A DNA stretch of 64,000 bases from Paracoccaceae bacterium (GTDB lineage: Bacteria > Pseudomonadota > Alphaproteobacteria > Rhodobacterales > Rhodobacteraceae): the NCBI GenBank assembly GCA_020832445.1, contig JAFIEO010000038.1:1-64000 (forward strand), given 5' to 3'. The notes under the pieces were generated by a model. The model was not told where the DNA came from. It did no database searches and saw only the letters and a program-made list of their open reading frames with translations. Positions 24,586 through 34,000 of the stretch are shown in pieces; the stretch's first letter is position 1, and every line of letters starts with the position of its first letter. A program made the position numbers and the translations under genes.

Positions 24586-27356
24586 TGTTCACTGTTGGAC
24601 CAATAGGATTTGCAACCCCCGCCCTGCTGCTGGCCCTGATTGCGCTGCCCGTGCTGTGGTGGCTGCTGCGCGCAGTGCCGCCCGCGCCGGTCATCCGGCG
24701 TTTTCCGGGGGTGGCGCTGCTGATCGGGCTGAAGGATGAAACGTCTGAAACAGACCGCACACCGTGGTGGCTGCTGGTGCTGCGCGCATTGGCAGTGGCC
24801 GCATTGATCATCGCCTTTGCTGGCCCCGTTCTGAACCCCCAACCCGCGCGCGACGGCACTGGGCCGCTGCTGGTCATCACGGATGCAAGCTGGGCCAGTG
24901 CCCGCGACTGGCCCCAGCGGCAGGCGCGGATGCGCGATATTGTGACCGAGGCAGGCCGCACTGACCGCCCTGTTGCTGTGGTTGCGTTGACTGACCTGCC
25001 AACTGGCGAAATTACCTTTCGCACGGCCGATCACTGGCTGGAACGCCTGCCCGCGCTTGCCCCTGCCCCCTATGCGCCCGATGCGGAACGCGTGCAGGAA
25101 TGGCTTGGGGGACTGACCGGCGATTTCGACAGTTACTGGCTGTCTGACGGGCTGGACCATCCTTACCGGCCCACGGTTCTGGACGCGTTGCAAGCGCGCG
25201 GCGCGGTGACTGTCTTTGAAACATCGCGCCCTGTCATGACACTGGCACCGCCGGTTTTGCGTGATGGCGTGGTGCAGCTTACGGCCTATCGCCCTGCCGG
25301 TCTGGCGCAGCAAGACATCCAGATAGCGGCGACTGGCCGCGACCCTGCGGGAATGGAACGGGTGCTGGCCAGCGGCACGGCCAGCTTTGCCGAGGGCGGC
25401 ACCACTGCCGCGCTGGGGCTGACATTGCAGCCGGAACTGCGCAACAGGATTACCCGTTTCCAGATCACGGGTGAACGCAGCGCCGGTGCCGTGGCCCTGA
25501 CAGATGACGCGCTTCAACGCCGCAAGGTCGCCTTGCTGACGGGGCGCGAAGGGCGCGAGGGGCTGGATCTGTTGTCGCCGTTTCTGTATCTGCGCCAAGC
25601 GCTTGGTCCGGTGTCGGAGTTGATCGAAAGTGCATCCGTCGACGACCTTTTGCTGACCTCTCCTGATGCGTTGGTCCTTGTTGACATTGCGCAATTGTCC
25701 GAAGTTGAGTCCGCGCAGGTGCTGGATTTCGTCAATGATGGCGGGCTGCTGCTGCGTTTTGCAGGGCCACGTCTGGCCGCAAGTGATGTGGCGCGCAGCG
25801 AGGAAGACCCCTTGTTGCCGGTCCGTCTGCGCATTGGCGGGCGCACGGTCGGCGGCGCCATGAGTTGGGGCGAACCGCGCAGCCTGCGCGAGTTTGCGCC
25901 GGACTCGCCCTTTGCGGGGCTAAGCATTCCGCGTGATGTCACAATCAGCGCGCAGGTGCTGGCCCAGCCCGACCCCGGATTGGGTGAACGCACCATTGCA
26001 TCGCTTGCTGATGGCACGCCACTGGTCACACGCAAGTTCAGCGGCAGCGGCCAGGTCGTTCTGATTCACACCACCGCCAATGCGGACTGGTCCAACCTGC
26101 CACTATCGGGGTTGTTTGTGGACATGCTGGAACGGCTGGCCCTGTCCACCCGCCCCACCGCACCTGACGCGCAGGAACTGGCAGGCATGGACTGGCAGCC
26201 CCAGCGCGCCCTTGACGGCTTCGGGCAGGTTCTGGATGCCAGTTCAGCCCCCGTTGTGGCAGGCAGCGCGCTTGCAGACCGTGCCTTCGGGCCAGACCTG
26301 CCGCCCGGTGTCTATACCAGCGCCGCTGGCAGTTTCGCACTGAACATAGGCCAGGACGATATGACGCTTGTTCCCAGCCAATGGCCATCCACCCTGCCGC
26401 TGGAACGCGACAATGTGGCACAGGAACGGGACCTGAAGGCGCTGTTTTTGCTGGTGGGCTTTGCCGCATTAACACTGGACATTCTGGCCGCACTTTGGCT
26501 TTCGGGCCGGTTGCGGCGCGGACGCGGCGGTGTGACGGCTGTATTTCTGGTCGGTGCATTCATGGCGTTCGGCATGCCGCAAGATGCCCGCGCAGACGAT
26601 GACCGGCTGGCATTGGCGGCGACATCGGATGTGGTTCTGGCACATGTGTTGACGGGCAATTCGCGCATTGATGATGTGGCGCAGGCGGGCCTGCGCGGTT
26701 TGGGGCGGGTGCTGTACCAGCGGACATCTGTTGAACCGGCCGCCCCCATCGGGGTTGATCTGGAACGCGATGAACTGACCTTCTTTCCGTTCATTTACTG
26801 GCCCATCACCGAAGATACGCCAATCCCGTCGGACGCGGCCTATACGAAACTGAACCGCTACCTGCGCGGCGGCGGGATGATCATGTTCGACACACGCGAT
26901 GCGGAACTGGCCGGGCTGACACGCACCACCCCCGAAGCGCGCCGCCTGCAAGCCATCGCCCGCCCGCTGGATATTCCGCCGCTGGAACCTGTGCCCGAAG
27001 ATCATGTGCTGACGCGCACCTTCTATCTGTTGCAGGAATTTCCGGGCCGTCACACCGGCCGCGATGTCTGGGTCGAAGCCGCACCGCCAGATGCCGAACA
27101 GGCCGAGGGCATGCCCTTTCGCAACCTCAATGACGGGGTCACACCCGTCATTGTCGGCGGGCATGACTGGGCGTCGGCATGGGCCGTGGATGAAGGCGGG
27201 CAGCCCATGTTCCGCATCGGCATGGGCGTCACGGGCGAACGGCAGCGCGAAATGGCCTATCGGTTCGGGATCAACCTGATTACCCATGTGCTGACCGGCA
27301 ATTACAAATCCGATCAGGTGCATGTGCCCGCCCTGCTGGAAAGGTTGGGACAATGA
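24585..27356 (+). CDS. BatA-like N-terminal / DUF4159 membrane protein
   Basis: 923-residue membrane protein. The N-terminal BatA-type domain has two helices (about 5-30 and 62-85). A large periplasmic or cytoplasmic VWA/GATase-like region follows, with VITDASWAS near 104. Two more helices lie near 615-665. The C-terminal DUF4159 domain starts after ADDDRLALAATSD and contains DELTFFPFIYWPI and RGGGMIMFDTRD. Its ATG shares one base with the DUF58 stop (TGATG). The function is unknown; DUF4159 domains resemble sugar-binding or GATase-like folds. It is likely the membrane platform of the MoxR system. Confidence 0.85.
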   Translation: MFTVGPIGFATPALLLALIALPVLWWLLRAVPPAPVIRRFPGVALLIGLKDETSETDRTPWWLLVLRALAVAALIIAFAGPVLNPQPARDGTGPLLVITDASWASARDWPQRQARMRDIVTEAGRTDRPVAVVALTDLPTGEITFRTADHWLERLPALAPAPYAPDAERVQEWLGGLTGDFDSYWLSDGLDHPYRPTVLDALQARGAVTVFETSRPVMTLAPPVLRDGVVQLTAYRPAGLAQQDIQIAATGRDPAGMERVLASGTASFAEGGTTAALGLTLQPELRNRITRFQITGERSAGAVALTDDALQRRKVALLTGREGREGLDLLSPFLYLRQALGPVSELIESASVDDLLLTSPDALVLVDIAQLSEVESAQVLDFVNDGGLLLRFAGPRLAASDVARSEEDPLLPVRLRIGGRTVGGAMSWGEPRSLREFAPDSPFAGLSIPRDVTISAQVLAQPDPGLGERTIASLADGTPLVTRKFSGSGQVVLIHTTANADWSNLPLSGLFVDMLERLALSTRPTAPDAQELAGMDWQPQRALDGFGQVLDASSAPVVAGSALADRAFGPDLPPGVYTSAAGSFALNIGQDDMTLVPSQWPSTLPLERDNVAQERDLKALFLLVGFAALTLDILAALWLSGRLRRGRGGVTAVFLVGAFMAFGMPQDARADDDRLALAATSDVVLAHVLTGNSRIDDVAQAGLRGLGRVLYQRTSVEPAAPIGVDLERDELTFFPFIYWPITEDTPIPSDAAYTKLNRYLRGGGMIMFDTRDAELAGLTRTTPEARRLQAIARPLDIPPLEPVPEDHVLTRTFYLLQEFPGRHTGRDVWVEAAPPDAEQAEGMPFRNLNDGVTPVIVGGHDWASAWAVDEGGQPMFRIGMGVTGERQREMAYRFGINLITHVLTGNYKSDQVHVPALLERLGQ

Positions 27357-29425
27357 CAGGCACGCAGGATATCGTATTCGCCCCGCTGGTGCCTGTCTTG
27401 GCGCTATGGGTTCTGGCAGCGCTGGCGGCGGCAATGGTCGCACTGGCGCTATGGCAGGGGCTGCGCGGCTGGTGGTTGCGGGGGCTGGCGGCACTGGCGG
27501 TTCTGGCCGCACTGGCCAACCCGTCCTTGCAAAATGAAACGCGTGAAGCACTCTCCGACATCGCGCTGGTTTTGGTGGATGACACGGCATCAAACCGGAT
27601 CGGGGGACGTGACGCGCAGACTGAAGCTGCCCTTGCCCATCTGGAAGGCGCGCTTGCAGATCTGGCCATGGATACGCGCATCGTCACCGTCGAAGATGAC
27701 GCAGGCAACGCAGGCACACAGTTGAACACCGCCTTGGCCGAGGCATTGGCAGACCTGCCGCGCGACCGGCTTGCGGGGGTTTTCATTGTGTCTGACGGGC
27801 AGGTGCATGATGCCGACCTGCCGGTGTCGGTGCCTGCGCCGACCCATCTGCTGAAAACCGGACTGGCCAGTGACTGGGATCGCAGGCTGATCATTCGCAA
27901 TGCACCCGCCTTCGCCATTCTGGGCGAACCTGTGACCCTGACCCTGAAGGTCGAAGATCAGGGCGCGGTTCCGCCCGACACGTCGCGTTTTACGACGCTG
28001 CGCTATTCCATTGACGGTGCGGAAGAACAATCCGCCATGGTGCCGATTGGCGAAGAGATGGAACTGACCGTCACCCTTGATCGCGGGGGAATGAATGTTT
28101 TGCAGTTCGAACTGGACGAAGCACCGGGGGAACTGACCCCCCGCAACAACGCCGCCATTGTCCAGATCAACGGGGTGCGTGACCGGCTGAGTGTGCTGCT
28201 GGTATCGGGCGAGCCGAATGCGGGACAACGCACATGGCGCAACCTGCTGAAATCCGATCCGGCGGTCGATCTGGTCCATTTCACCATTCTGCGCCCGCCA
28301 GACCGCCAGGATGGTGTTCCGGTGGATGAATTATCGCTGATTGCCTTTCCCACGCGCGAGCTGTTTGTCGAAAAGATCGATGAATTTGATCTGATCATCT
28401 TTGACCGCTACCGCCGTCGGGGCATCCTGCCCAATGCGTATTTCAGCAATATCGCGCGATATGTGGAAGAAGGCGGCGCGCTGCTGGTCGTGGGTGGGCC
28501 GGAACTGGCTGGGGCCGAATCGATCTGGCGGTCGCCCTTGGGCGATATATTTCCGGCCCGCCCGACAGCGCGCGTTATTGAACAGGGCTTTCGCCCCCAG
28601 ATCACGGAACTTGGCCAACGCCACCCCGTCACAGGCGGCTTGCAGGATCAGGCCCCCGCATCCGAGGATGGCAGCCCTGCATGGGGACGCTGGTTCCGCC
28701 AGATTGAGATGGAGCATGAGCGCGGACAGGTTGTCATGACCGGCGTGAATGACCGCCCGCTGCTAATGCTGGACCGCGTCGGAAACGGGCGTCTGGCGTT
28801 GCTGGCATCGGATCAGACATGGCTTTGGGATCGCGGATTTGAAGGGGGCGGGCCACAACTGGAATTGCTGCGCAGGCTTGCACATTGGATGATGGGCGAA
28901 CCTGAACTGGAAGAAGAAACCCTGACGGCCACATCCGAAGGCAACCGTATCACCATTCTGCGCCGCACCCTGCGCGACGAGATGGGAGAAGTGACAATCA
29001 CGTCCCCTGACAGCACCGAAACCGTCACCAAACTGCGCGAAGACGGGCCGGGCGAATACCGCGCGGAATGGGACGCGCCCGAAGTGGGGCTGTATCGGCT
29101 GTCAGACGGGGAACTGGACACGGTCGTTGCACTTGGCCCCCGCGCCCCGCGCGAGTTTGAAGAAACCATCGCCACATCGGGGCATTTGCGCGCGCTGGTC
29201 GATTCACAACGTGGCGGCGTGGTTGATCTGGAAGATGGCATGCCCGATCTGCGGCTTGTGCGCGAAGGGCGCACCGCAGCGGGGCGGAACTGGCTGGGCC
29301 TGACCCCGCGCGACGCCTATCTGACAACCGAACTGCGCAGTGCCGCCTTGTTGCCGGGCTGGCTGTGGTTGATGCTGGCGGCAGGGTTTGCCCTGTGCGC
29401 ATGGCTGCGAGAGGGGCGCCGGTAG
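27353..29425 (+). CDS. large membrane protein with VWA/GATase-like region
   Basis: 690-residue protein with two N-terminal helices (about 8-35 and 42-60), a VWA-like segment (LVLVDDTASN near 75 and GVFIVSDGQVHDAD near 138) and a class-I glutamine-amidotransferase-like segment near 350-390 (DLIIFDRYRRRG, GGALLVVGGPE). One C-terminal helix occupies about 664-682. The catalytic Cys-His-Glu of a true amidotransferase is not seen, so this is probably a non-enzymatic fold. Four bases overlap with the preceding gene. Such proteins terminate the MoxR/DUF58/DUF4159 operon in other alphaproteobacteria and have no known function. Confidence 0.75.
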   Translation: MTGTQDIVFAPLVPVLALWVLAALAAAMVALALWQGLRGWWLRGLAALAVLAALANPSLQNETREALSDIALVLVDDTASNRIGGRDAQTEAALAHLEGALADLAMDTRIVTVEDDAGNAGTQLNTALAEALADLPRDRLAGVFIVSDGQVHDADLPVSVPAPTHLLKTGLASDWDRRLIIRNAPAFAILGEPVTLTLKVEDQGAVPPDTSRFTTLRYSIDGAEEQSAMVPIGEEMELTVTLDRGGMNVLQFELDEAPGELTPRNNAAIVQINGVRDRLSVLLVSGEPNAGQRTWRNLLKSDPAVDLVHFTILRPPDRQDGVPVDELSLIAFPTRELFVEKIDEFDLIIFDRYRRRGILPNAYFSNIARYVEEGGALLVVGGPELAGAESIWRSPLGDIFPARPTARVIEQGFRPQITELGQRHPVTGGLQDQAPASEDGSPAWGRWFRQIEMEHERGQVVMTGVNDRPLLMLDRVGNGRLALLASDQTWLWDRGFEGGGPQLELLRRLAHWMMGEPELEEETLTATSEGNRITILRRTLRDEMGEVTITSPDSTETVTKLREDGPGEYRAEWDAPEVGLYRLSDGELDTVVALGPRAPREFEETIATSGHLRALVDSQRGGVVDLEDGMPDLRLVREGRTAAGRNWLGLTPRDAYLTTELRSAALLPGWLWLMLAAGFALCAWLREGRR

Positions 29426-29490
29426 CACACTATTCAAGCGCCCGATACCAAGACCGGTTTCATGCACGGCCCCCTGAAGCCAGGTGGTTT

Positions 29491-29519
29491 GTATTGTTGT
29501 GCCTAAACAGTCACAATAC
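29491..29519. promoter_or_regulatory. inverted repeat upstream of the mla operon
   Basis: GTATTGT (29491-29497) and ACAATAC (29513-29519) form 7-bp perfect arms with a 15-bp spacer in the 211-bp gap between the MoxR cluster and the mlaE-like start. It may be an operator or a weak hairpin. The gap holds no gene. Confidence 0.3.
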
Positions 29520-29636
29520 CCCTGTTGCAGCAGTCATTCACGACCCCGAAGCATAGCCGCCACCGCATACTGGCGATATACGCTGGACTAATCAGACCAG
29601 AGTCTTGGTTCCGGGTTTCCATTAGAGGGCATTCAT

Positions 29637-30791
29637 TTGACCGAAGTTCAACCGATTGGTGACAAAGCGCAGATCGACAGCGCTGACCCCGATTTCGGGC
29701 TCGAACAACACGGCGATACATGGGTTCTGAGTGGCGAGTTAACGGTGCGCAGTCTGGGTGCAGCCCTGCCCCGGCTTATGGCACTGGATGGCACGACACT
29801 TGCGCTGGACCTGCGCGGCCTGACACGGTTTGACACTGCAGGGGCATGGGCGTTGTTGCATCTGCGTGACCAACGTCAATCTGCGGGCTATGACGTGACA
29901 GTGCACGCGCAGACCGCAGATCAAAAAGCGCTTATTGCCCGCGTCGAACAGGCCATTCCCGACGCACCGGAAACCCGCACTGAACGCCGCAGCATCAATG
30001 ATGTGCTGGCCGCGATTGGTCAGGGTGTTGTTGGCGTGGGACGGTTTCTGGCTGAAATTCTGGCCATGCTGGGCGTATTTCTGGCAAGGCTGGCCTATCT
30101 GGCGCGGAACCCGTCACAGTTCCGGTTAACCGCGCTGATCTATCACGCCGATCAGGTGGGATGGCGCGCGGTGCCCATTGTGTCGCTTATGGCATTTCTG
30201 ATCGGGGTTGTGCTGGCGTTTCAGGGGGCGGTGCAGTTGCGCCAGTTCGGGGCAGAAATTTTCGTGGTCGACCTGATTGCGATTTCGATTTTGCGTGAAT
30301 TGGGCATTTTGCTGACTGCCATTATTGTGGCGGGGCGCACCGCTTCCAGCTTCACAGCGGCCATCGGGTCCATGAAGATGCGCGAAGAAATCGACGCCAT
30401 GAACACGCTGGCCATCGATCCCGCAACCGTGCTGTTCGTGCCGCGCATTCTGGCGCTTTTGATCACCCTGCCCATTCTGGGTATGGTCGCGAATGTTATG
30501 GGGCTGTTTGGTGGCGCGCTGATGTCGTGGATTGAACTGGGCATTTCACCTGCCATGTTCCTGACACGGCTTATCGAAGATACCAGCCTGAACCATGTCA
30601 TTGTGGGCTTTGTAAAAGCACCGGTATTCGCCATCATAATCGGCGTGGTCGGGTGTCATGCCGGCATGCAAGTGGGGGGCAACGCCGAAAGTCTGGGGCA
30701 ACAGACATCATCGGCGGTGGTGCGCGCAATCTTCGCCGTGATCCTGGCAGACGCGCTGTTTTCCGTGTTCTTTGCGATGATGGGTATCTGA
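29637..30791 (+). CDS. mlaE: MlaE/YrbE-type permease with N-terminal STAS domain
   Basis: 384-residue permease of an MCE-type lipid ABC transporter. Residues about 10-110 resemble a STAS domain (GDTWVLSGELTVRSLGAALPRL, then LRGLTRFDTAGAWALLHLRDQ, both quoted in part), doing the job of the separate MlaB protein of E. coli. The MlaE domain follows, with FQGAVQLRQFGAEIFVVDLI, GRTASSFTAAIGSMKMREEIDAM and GCHAGMQVGGNAESLG-like segments. The start is TTG at 29637 after AGAGGGC. It shares one base with the ATPase gene. Confidence 0.9.
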   Translation: MTEVQPIGDKAQIDSADPDFGLEQHGDTWVLSGELTVRSLGAALPRLMALDGTTLALDLRGLTRFDTAGAWALLHLRDQRQSAGYDVTVHAQTADQKALIARVEQAIPDAPETRTERRSINDVLAAIGQGVVGVGRFLAEILAMLGVFLARLAYLARNPSQFRLTALIYHADQVGWRAVPIVSLMAFLIGVVLAFQGAVQLRQFGAEIFVVDLIAISILRELGILLTAIIVAGRTASSFTAAIGSMKMREEIDAMNTLAIDPATVLFVPRILALLITLPILGMVANVMGLFGGALMSWIELGISPAMFLTRLIEDTSLNHVIVGFVKAPVFAIIIGVVGCHAGMQVGGNAESLGQQTSSAVVRAIFAVILADALFSVFFAMMGI

Positions 30792-31570
30792 TGGAACACG
30801 ATACCGTCATCCGGCTAAGGGGCATTCGCAACCAGTTTGGCGCGCAGGTCGTGCATGAAAATCTGGATCTTGATGTCTATCGCGGCGAGGTTCTGGGCGT
30901 TGTCGGCGGTTCCGGCACCGGCAAATCGGTGCTGCTGCGTTGCATTGCGGGGCTGCGGCCGCCGCAGGCAGGCAGTATCGAGATTTTCGGGCACGATGCG
31001 CTGAACTGCACCGAAGCTGAACGCCGCGCCATTGACCAGCGCATGGGCGTCATGTTTCAGGATGGTGCCCTGTTTTCCAGCCTGACCGTGCGCGAGAATG
31101 TGGAAGTGCCGATGCGCACTGTTCCCGGCCTGACTGCCGCCATGCGCCGCGAACTGGCAGATCTGAAAATCTCTATGGCGGGGCTGCCCTATATTGCGGG
31201 CGACAAGTTTCCGTCAGAACTGTCGGGCGGCATGCGCAAGCGCGCAGGTCTGGCACGGGCGCTGGCGCTGGACCCTGAAATCGTGTTTCTGGATGAACCG
31301 ACCGCCGGGCTGGACCCGATCGGGGCATCGGCCTTCGACGAACTAATAAACGGGCTGTCGCAAAGCATGGGCCTGACGGTGTTTCTGGTCACCCATGATC
31401 TGGACACGCTGCACGCCACATGCGGCAGGATTGCCGTGCTGGCCGAAAAGAGGGTGATGTATACGGGCACAATGTCCGATATGCTGGATGTGGACCACCC
31501 TTGGGTACATGAATATTTCCACGGTCCACGCGCGCGCGCGGCACTGGACACGAAAGAAAGGATCGCCTGA
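30791..31570 (+). CDS. mlaF: MlaF-type ABC transporter ATPase
   Basis: 259-residue ATPase of the Mla system for phospholipid traffic between inner and outer membrane. Walker A GGSGTGKS is near 38-45, the Q-loop FQDGALFS near 89, the signature LSGGMRKRAG near 145, Walker B IVFLDEPTAGLDP near 165 and the H-loop VTHDLD near 202. I chose the ATG at 30791, which overlaps the mlaE stop (TGATG); the reading frame is open further upstream, inside mlaE, but that part is antiparallel to known MlaF starts. The MCE gene follows after 3 bp. Confidence 0.94.
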   Translation: MEHDTVIRLRGIRNQFGAQVVHENLDLDVYRGEVLGVVGGSGTGKSVLLRCIAGLRPPQAGSIEIFGHDALNCTEAERRAIDQRMGVMFQDGALFSSLTVRENVEVPMRTVPGLTAAMRRELADLKISMAGLPYIAGDKFPSELSGGMRKRAGLARALALDPEIVFLDEPTAGLDPIGASAFDELINGLSQSMGLTVFLVTHDLDTLHATCGRIAVLAEKRVMYTGTMSDMLDVDHPWVHEYFHGPRARAALDTKERIA

Positions 31571-31573
31571 CGC

Positions 31574-33280
31574 ATGGAAACGCGGGCAAATTATGTTCTG
31601 ATCGGTGCTTTCGCCCTGGCGGGTTTTCTGGGAATCCTGGCTTTTTTCTTAGCGTTCAGCAAATACCAGTTTGATCGGCAGTTCGCCTATTATGAGGCCA
31701 ATTTCGAAGCTGTCGCAGGGCTGTCACGGTCCGCCGATGTGCGTTTTGCAGGGCTGCCGGTCGGGCAGGTTCTGGATGTCAGCCTTGCGCCCGACGGACG
31801 TGTGCGTGTCGTTCTGGAGGTGGATCGCGCAACACCCGTGCGTGCGGATTCGGTGGCAATCGTCGACAGTTCAGGCATTACCGGTGTGGCGTTTGTGTCC
31901 ATATCGCCCGGTTCCGCGGCCGCCGAATTGATAAACGAGCGCGATGACGTGCCCGAACTGGAAGTCGGGCGTTCCACAATCCAGTCATTGACAGAAACCG
32001 CCCCGCGCATCCTTGAAGAAGCGCTGACCGTTGTTGAACAGGTCAACCAGTTGCTGGGCGAAGAAAACCAGAACCGCGTTGCAGGCATTCTGGACAATAT
32101 AGAACGTTCTTCAGGGGATCTGTCCGCTGCGCTGGACAGTTTTGCAGGCTTTACCGACACTGTAGCGGCCGCGACAACAACTTTCGCAGAGTTCAGCGAC
32201 AATCTGGCCCCCATTCTGCGGCAGGCAGAAAACACGCTGGAAAGTCTGGAATTCGCCATCGACGAAATTGCCCTTGTCGCAACCGAGGCGCGCTACACAT
32301 TCGAGGCGGGCACCCAAACACTGAACACGGCGGATACATTTGTGGCAGGAGAACTGACCGCACTAGTCGCCGAACTCAGCGATGCGGCGGCATCGATCCG
32401 CGCCGAACTGGAAGGGTTCAGCGAAGAAGCGCAGGTCATGTTTGGCGAATTCACCCGCACCAGCAGCGCTGCAACCCAACGCATCGAAGCGCTGGACCCT
32501 GCCCTTGCACGGCTGGACCCGCTATTGGCACGCGCCGATGCAACCCTGCAATCCGTCGAGCAGATGGCAGGAAACATCGACACCCTTGTCACCGGTGACG
32601 GCACTGCACTGGTGGCGGAAGCCCGTGAAATGGTGGCCAACGCGCGTGATGCAACTGCGTCCATTGCGCGGGCAGCCGAAACCGACCTGCCCCTGATCAT
32701 GGCCGATATTCGCGCCGCAACCGAAGAAATCCGCGGGGTGGTCGCAAATGTAGGCGAAGACCTGTCCAGCGCATCCGGCCAGATTGATGCCGTATCCGGC
32801 GCGGGGCTGCGCGCCCTTGATCAGGTGACCGACACATTCGCCAATGCCAACACCACACTGGATGCGATAAACCGCGCCCTGGTTACCGGTGAAAGCACCC
32901 TGCAAGCAGCGGAGCGCGCGTTTGTGGGCGCAGACCGTGTCATCAACGAGGATATCGGCCAGATCACCGAAGATCTGCGCGACGTGCTGGGCAGATTGGG
33001 GCGCGCGGTGGATTCCGTCGCTGATGATATTCCCGAAGTAACCGCCGATTTGCGCCGCACCGCCGAAAGTGCTGCACGCGCCTTTGATGACCTGAGCGCG
33101 ATCATCCGCGACAGTGGCGCGCCAGTGCGTGAATTTACCACGACCGGCTTGCCCAATATCAGCCAGCTGGCACGGGAAACGCGCGGTCTGATCTCGAATC
33201 TGGACCGGCTGACGCGCCAGATCGAACGTGACCCGACACGGTTTTTCCTGAACCGTCAGACACCGGAGTTCAGAAGATGA
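31574..33280 (+). CDS. mlaD: MlaD-type MCE domain protein with long C-terminal region
   Basis: 568-residue protein. The N-terminal membrane anchor (about 8-30) is followed by one MCE domain (about 38-118: VAGLSRSADVRFAGLPVGQV, then SSGITGVAFVSI). A very long alpha-helical, Ala/Thr/Glu-rich tail of some 430 residues with repeated LARL/DTL/VAE patterns comes next. E. coli MlaD has only 183 residues; such long helical tails in other MCE proteins build a needle-like tunnel spanning the periplasm. The gene ends four bases inside the lipoprotein gene. The substrate is presumed to be phospholipid. Confidence 0.88.
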   Translation: METRANYVLIGAFALAGFLGILAFFLAFSKYQFDRQFAYYEANFEAVAGLSRSADVRFAGLPVGQVLDVSLAPDGRVRVVLEVDRATPVRADSVAIVDSSGITGVAFVSISPGSAAAELINERDDVPELEVGRSTIQSLTETAPRILEEALTVVEQVNQLLGEENQNRVAGILDNIERSSGDLSAALDSFAGFTDTVAAATTTFAEFSDNLAPILRQAENTLESLEFAIDEIALVATEARYTFEAGTQTLNTADTFVAGELTALVAELSDAAASIRAELEGFSEEAQVMFGEFTRTSSAATQRIEALDPALARLDPLLARADATLQSVEQMAGNIDTLVTGDGTALVAEAREMVANARDATASIARAAETDLPLIMADIRAATEEIRGVVANVGEDLSSASGQIDAVSGAGLRALDQVTDTFANANTTLDAINRALVTGESTLQAAERAFVGADRVINEDIGQITEDLRDVLGRLGRAVDSVADDIPEVTADLRRTAESAARAFDDLSAIIRDSGAPVREFTTTGLPNISQLARETRGLISNLDRLTRQIERDPTRFFLNRQTPEFRR

Positions 33281-33918
33281 CCCTTACTCGCAGACATCTG
33301 ATAACCACCACGCTTGCGCTGACAGCCCTTTCGGGGTGCGGGGCAGTATCGGCGTTAAATCAGGCGACAACACCGCTGGACGCCTTTGAGCTGCGCGCCC
33401 CCCGTGATCTGCCGCAGGCCGGGCGCATGCTGGCGCGATCCCTGAGCGTGGAGCCGCCAACCACATCGGGCGCGCTGGACACAGACCGCATTCTGATCAA
33501 GCCCAATGCTGTGCAGTCGCTGTATCTGCCCGGAGTTCGCTGGTCCGAGGATGCGCCGCAAATGGTGCAAACGCTGGTGCTGCGCGCTTTTGAAGACACT
33601 GGCGCGCTGTCCTATGTCGGGCGCCGCCCCTTGGGTGGGTCGGGCGACTTTGCCTTGATCAGCGAAATCACGGATTTTCAGGCCGAACTTGGCCCTGATG
33701 GCGATTCTGTGTCAACGCGCATGCGTGTTACCGCGCGAATGGTGCGCGAATCTGATGCACATGTTCTGGCGCGGCGCAGTTTTTCGGCGACAGCACCTGC
33801 CACATCCAACAGCGCGCTGGATATCGTTGAAAGCTTCAATATAGTATCGGATGTGTTGATTGCCGATCTGGTGCGTTGGGGGCTGGACAGCATCGGTTTG
33901 CGTTTGCCCGCAGCGTGA
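33277..33918 (+). CDS. ABC-type transport auxiliary lipoprotein (PqiC/ABC_trans_aux)
   Basis: 213-residue predicted lipoprotein. The signal peptide ends in the lipobox LSGC with the modified Cys21. The body matches the ABC_trans_aux family: FELRAPRDLP, then VRWSEDAPQMVQTLVLRAFEDTG (in part) and the terminal FSATAPATSNSALDIVESFN pattern. It probably sits in the outer-membrane inner leaflet and receives or hands over lipid for the MlaFED-like complex encoded just upstream. Its ATG overlaps the MlaD stop. Repeat copy 3 follows 19 bp after the stop codon. Confidence 0.88.
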   Translation: MTLTRRHLITTTLALTALSGCGAVSALNQATTPLDAFELRAPRDLPQAGRMLARSLSVEPPTTSGALDTDRILIKPNAVQSLYLPGVRWSEDAPQMVQTLVLRAFEDTGALSYVGRRPLGGSGDFALISEITDFQAELGPDGDSVSTRMRVTARMVRESDAHVLARRSFSATAPATSNSALDIVESFNIVSDVLIADLVRWGLDSIGLRLPAA

Positions 33919-33937
33919 CAAACCCGCATTCCTGAAC

Positions 33938-33990
33938 GGGGGCTGCCAGCCCCCATACCCCCGGGGATATTTGCCCCAGAATGAAGGAGC
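33938..33990 (+). repeat. intergenic repeat, copy 3 (hairpin plus core)
   Basis: GGGGGCTG (33938-33945) and CAGCCCCC (33947-33954) form an 8-bp stem with a one-base loop. The core GGGGATATTTGCCCCAGAAT plus GAAGGAG follows (33963-33989). The GAAGGAG end of the core is the only plausible ribosome-binding site of the next gene (GTG at 34001). The hairpin may terminate the mla transcript. Confidence 0.8.
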
Positions 33991-34000
33991 GATCAGGTCT

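Noticed and set aside
24435-25694. 419-codon minus-strand frame opposite the DUF4159 gene
   Set aside because: Antisense shadow; the sense product has coherent membrane segments and domain order.
26469-27593. 374-codon minus-strand frame opposite the 3' part of the DUF4159 gene
   Set aside because: Antisense shadow of the DUF4159 domain region, which reads well on the plus strand.
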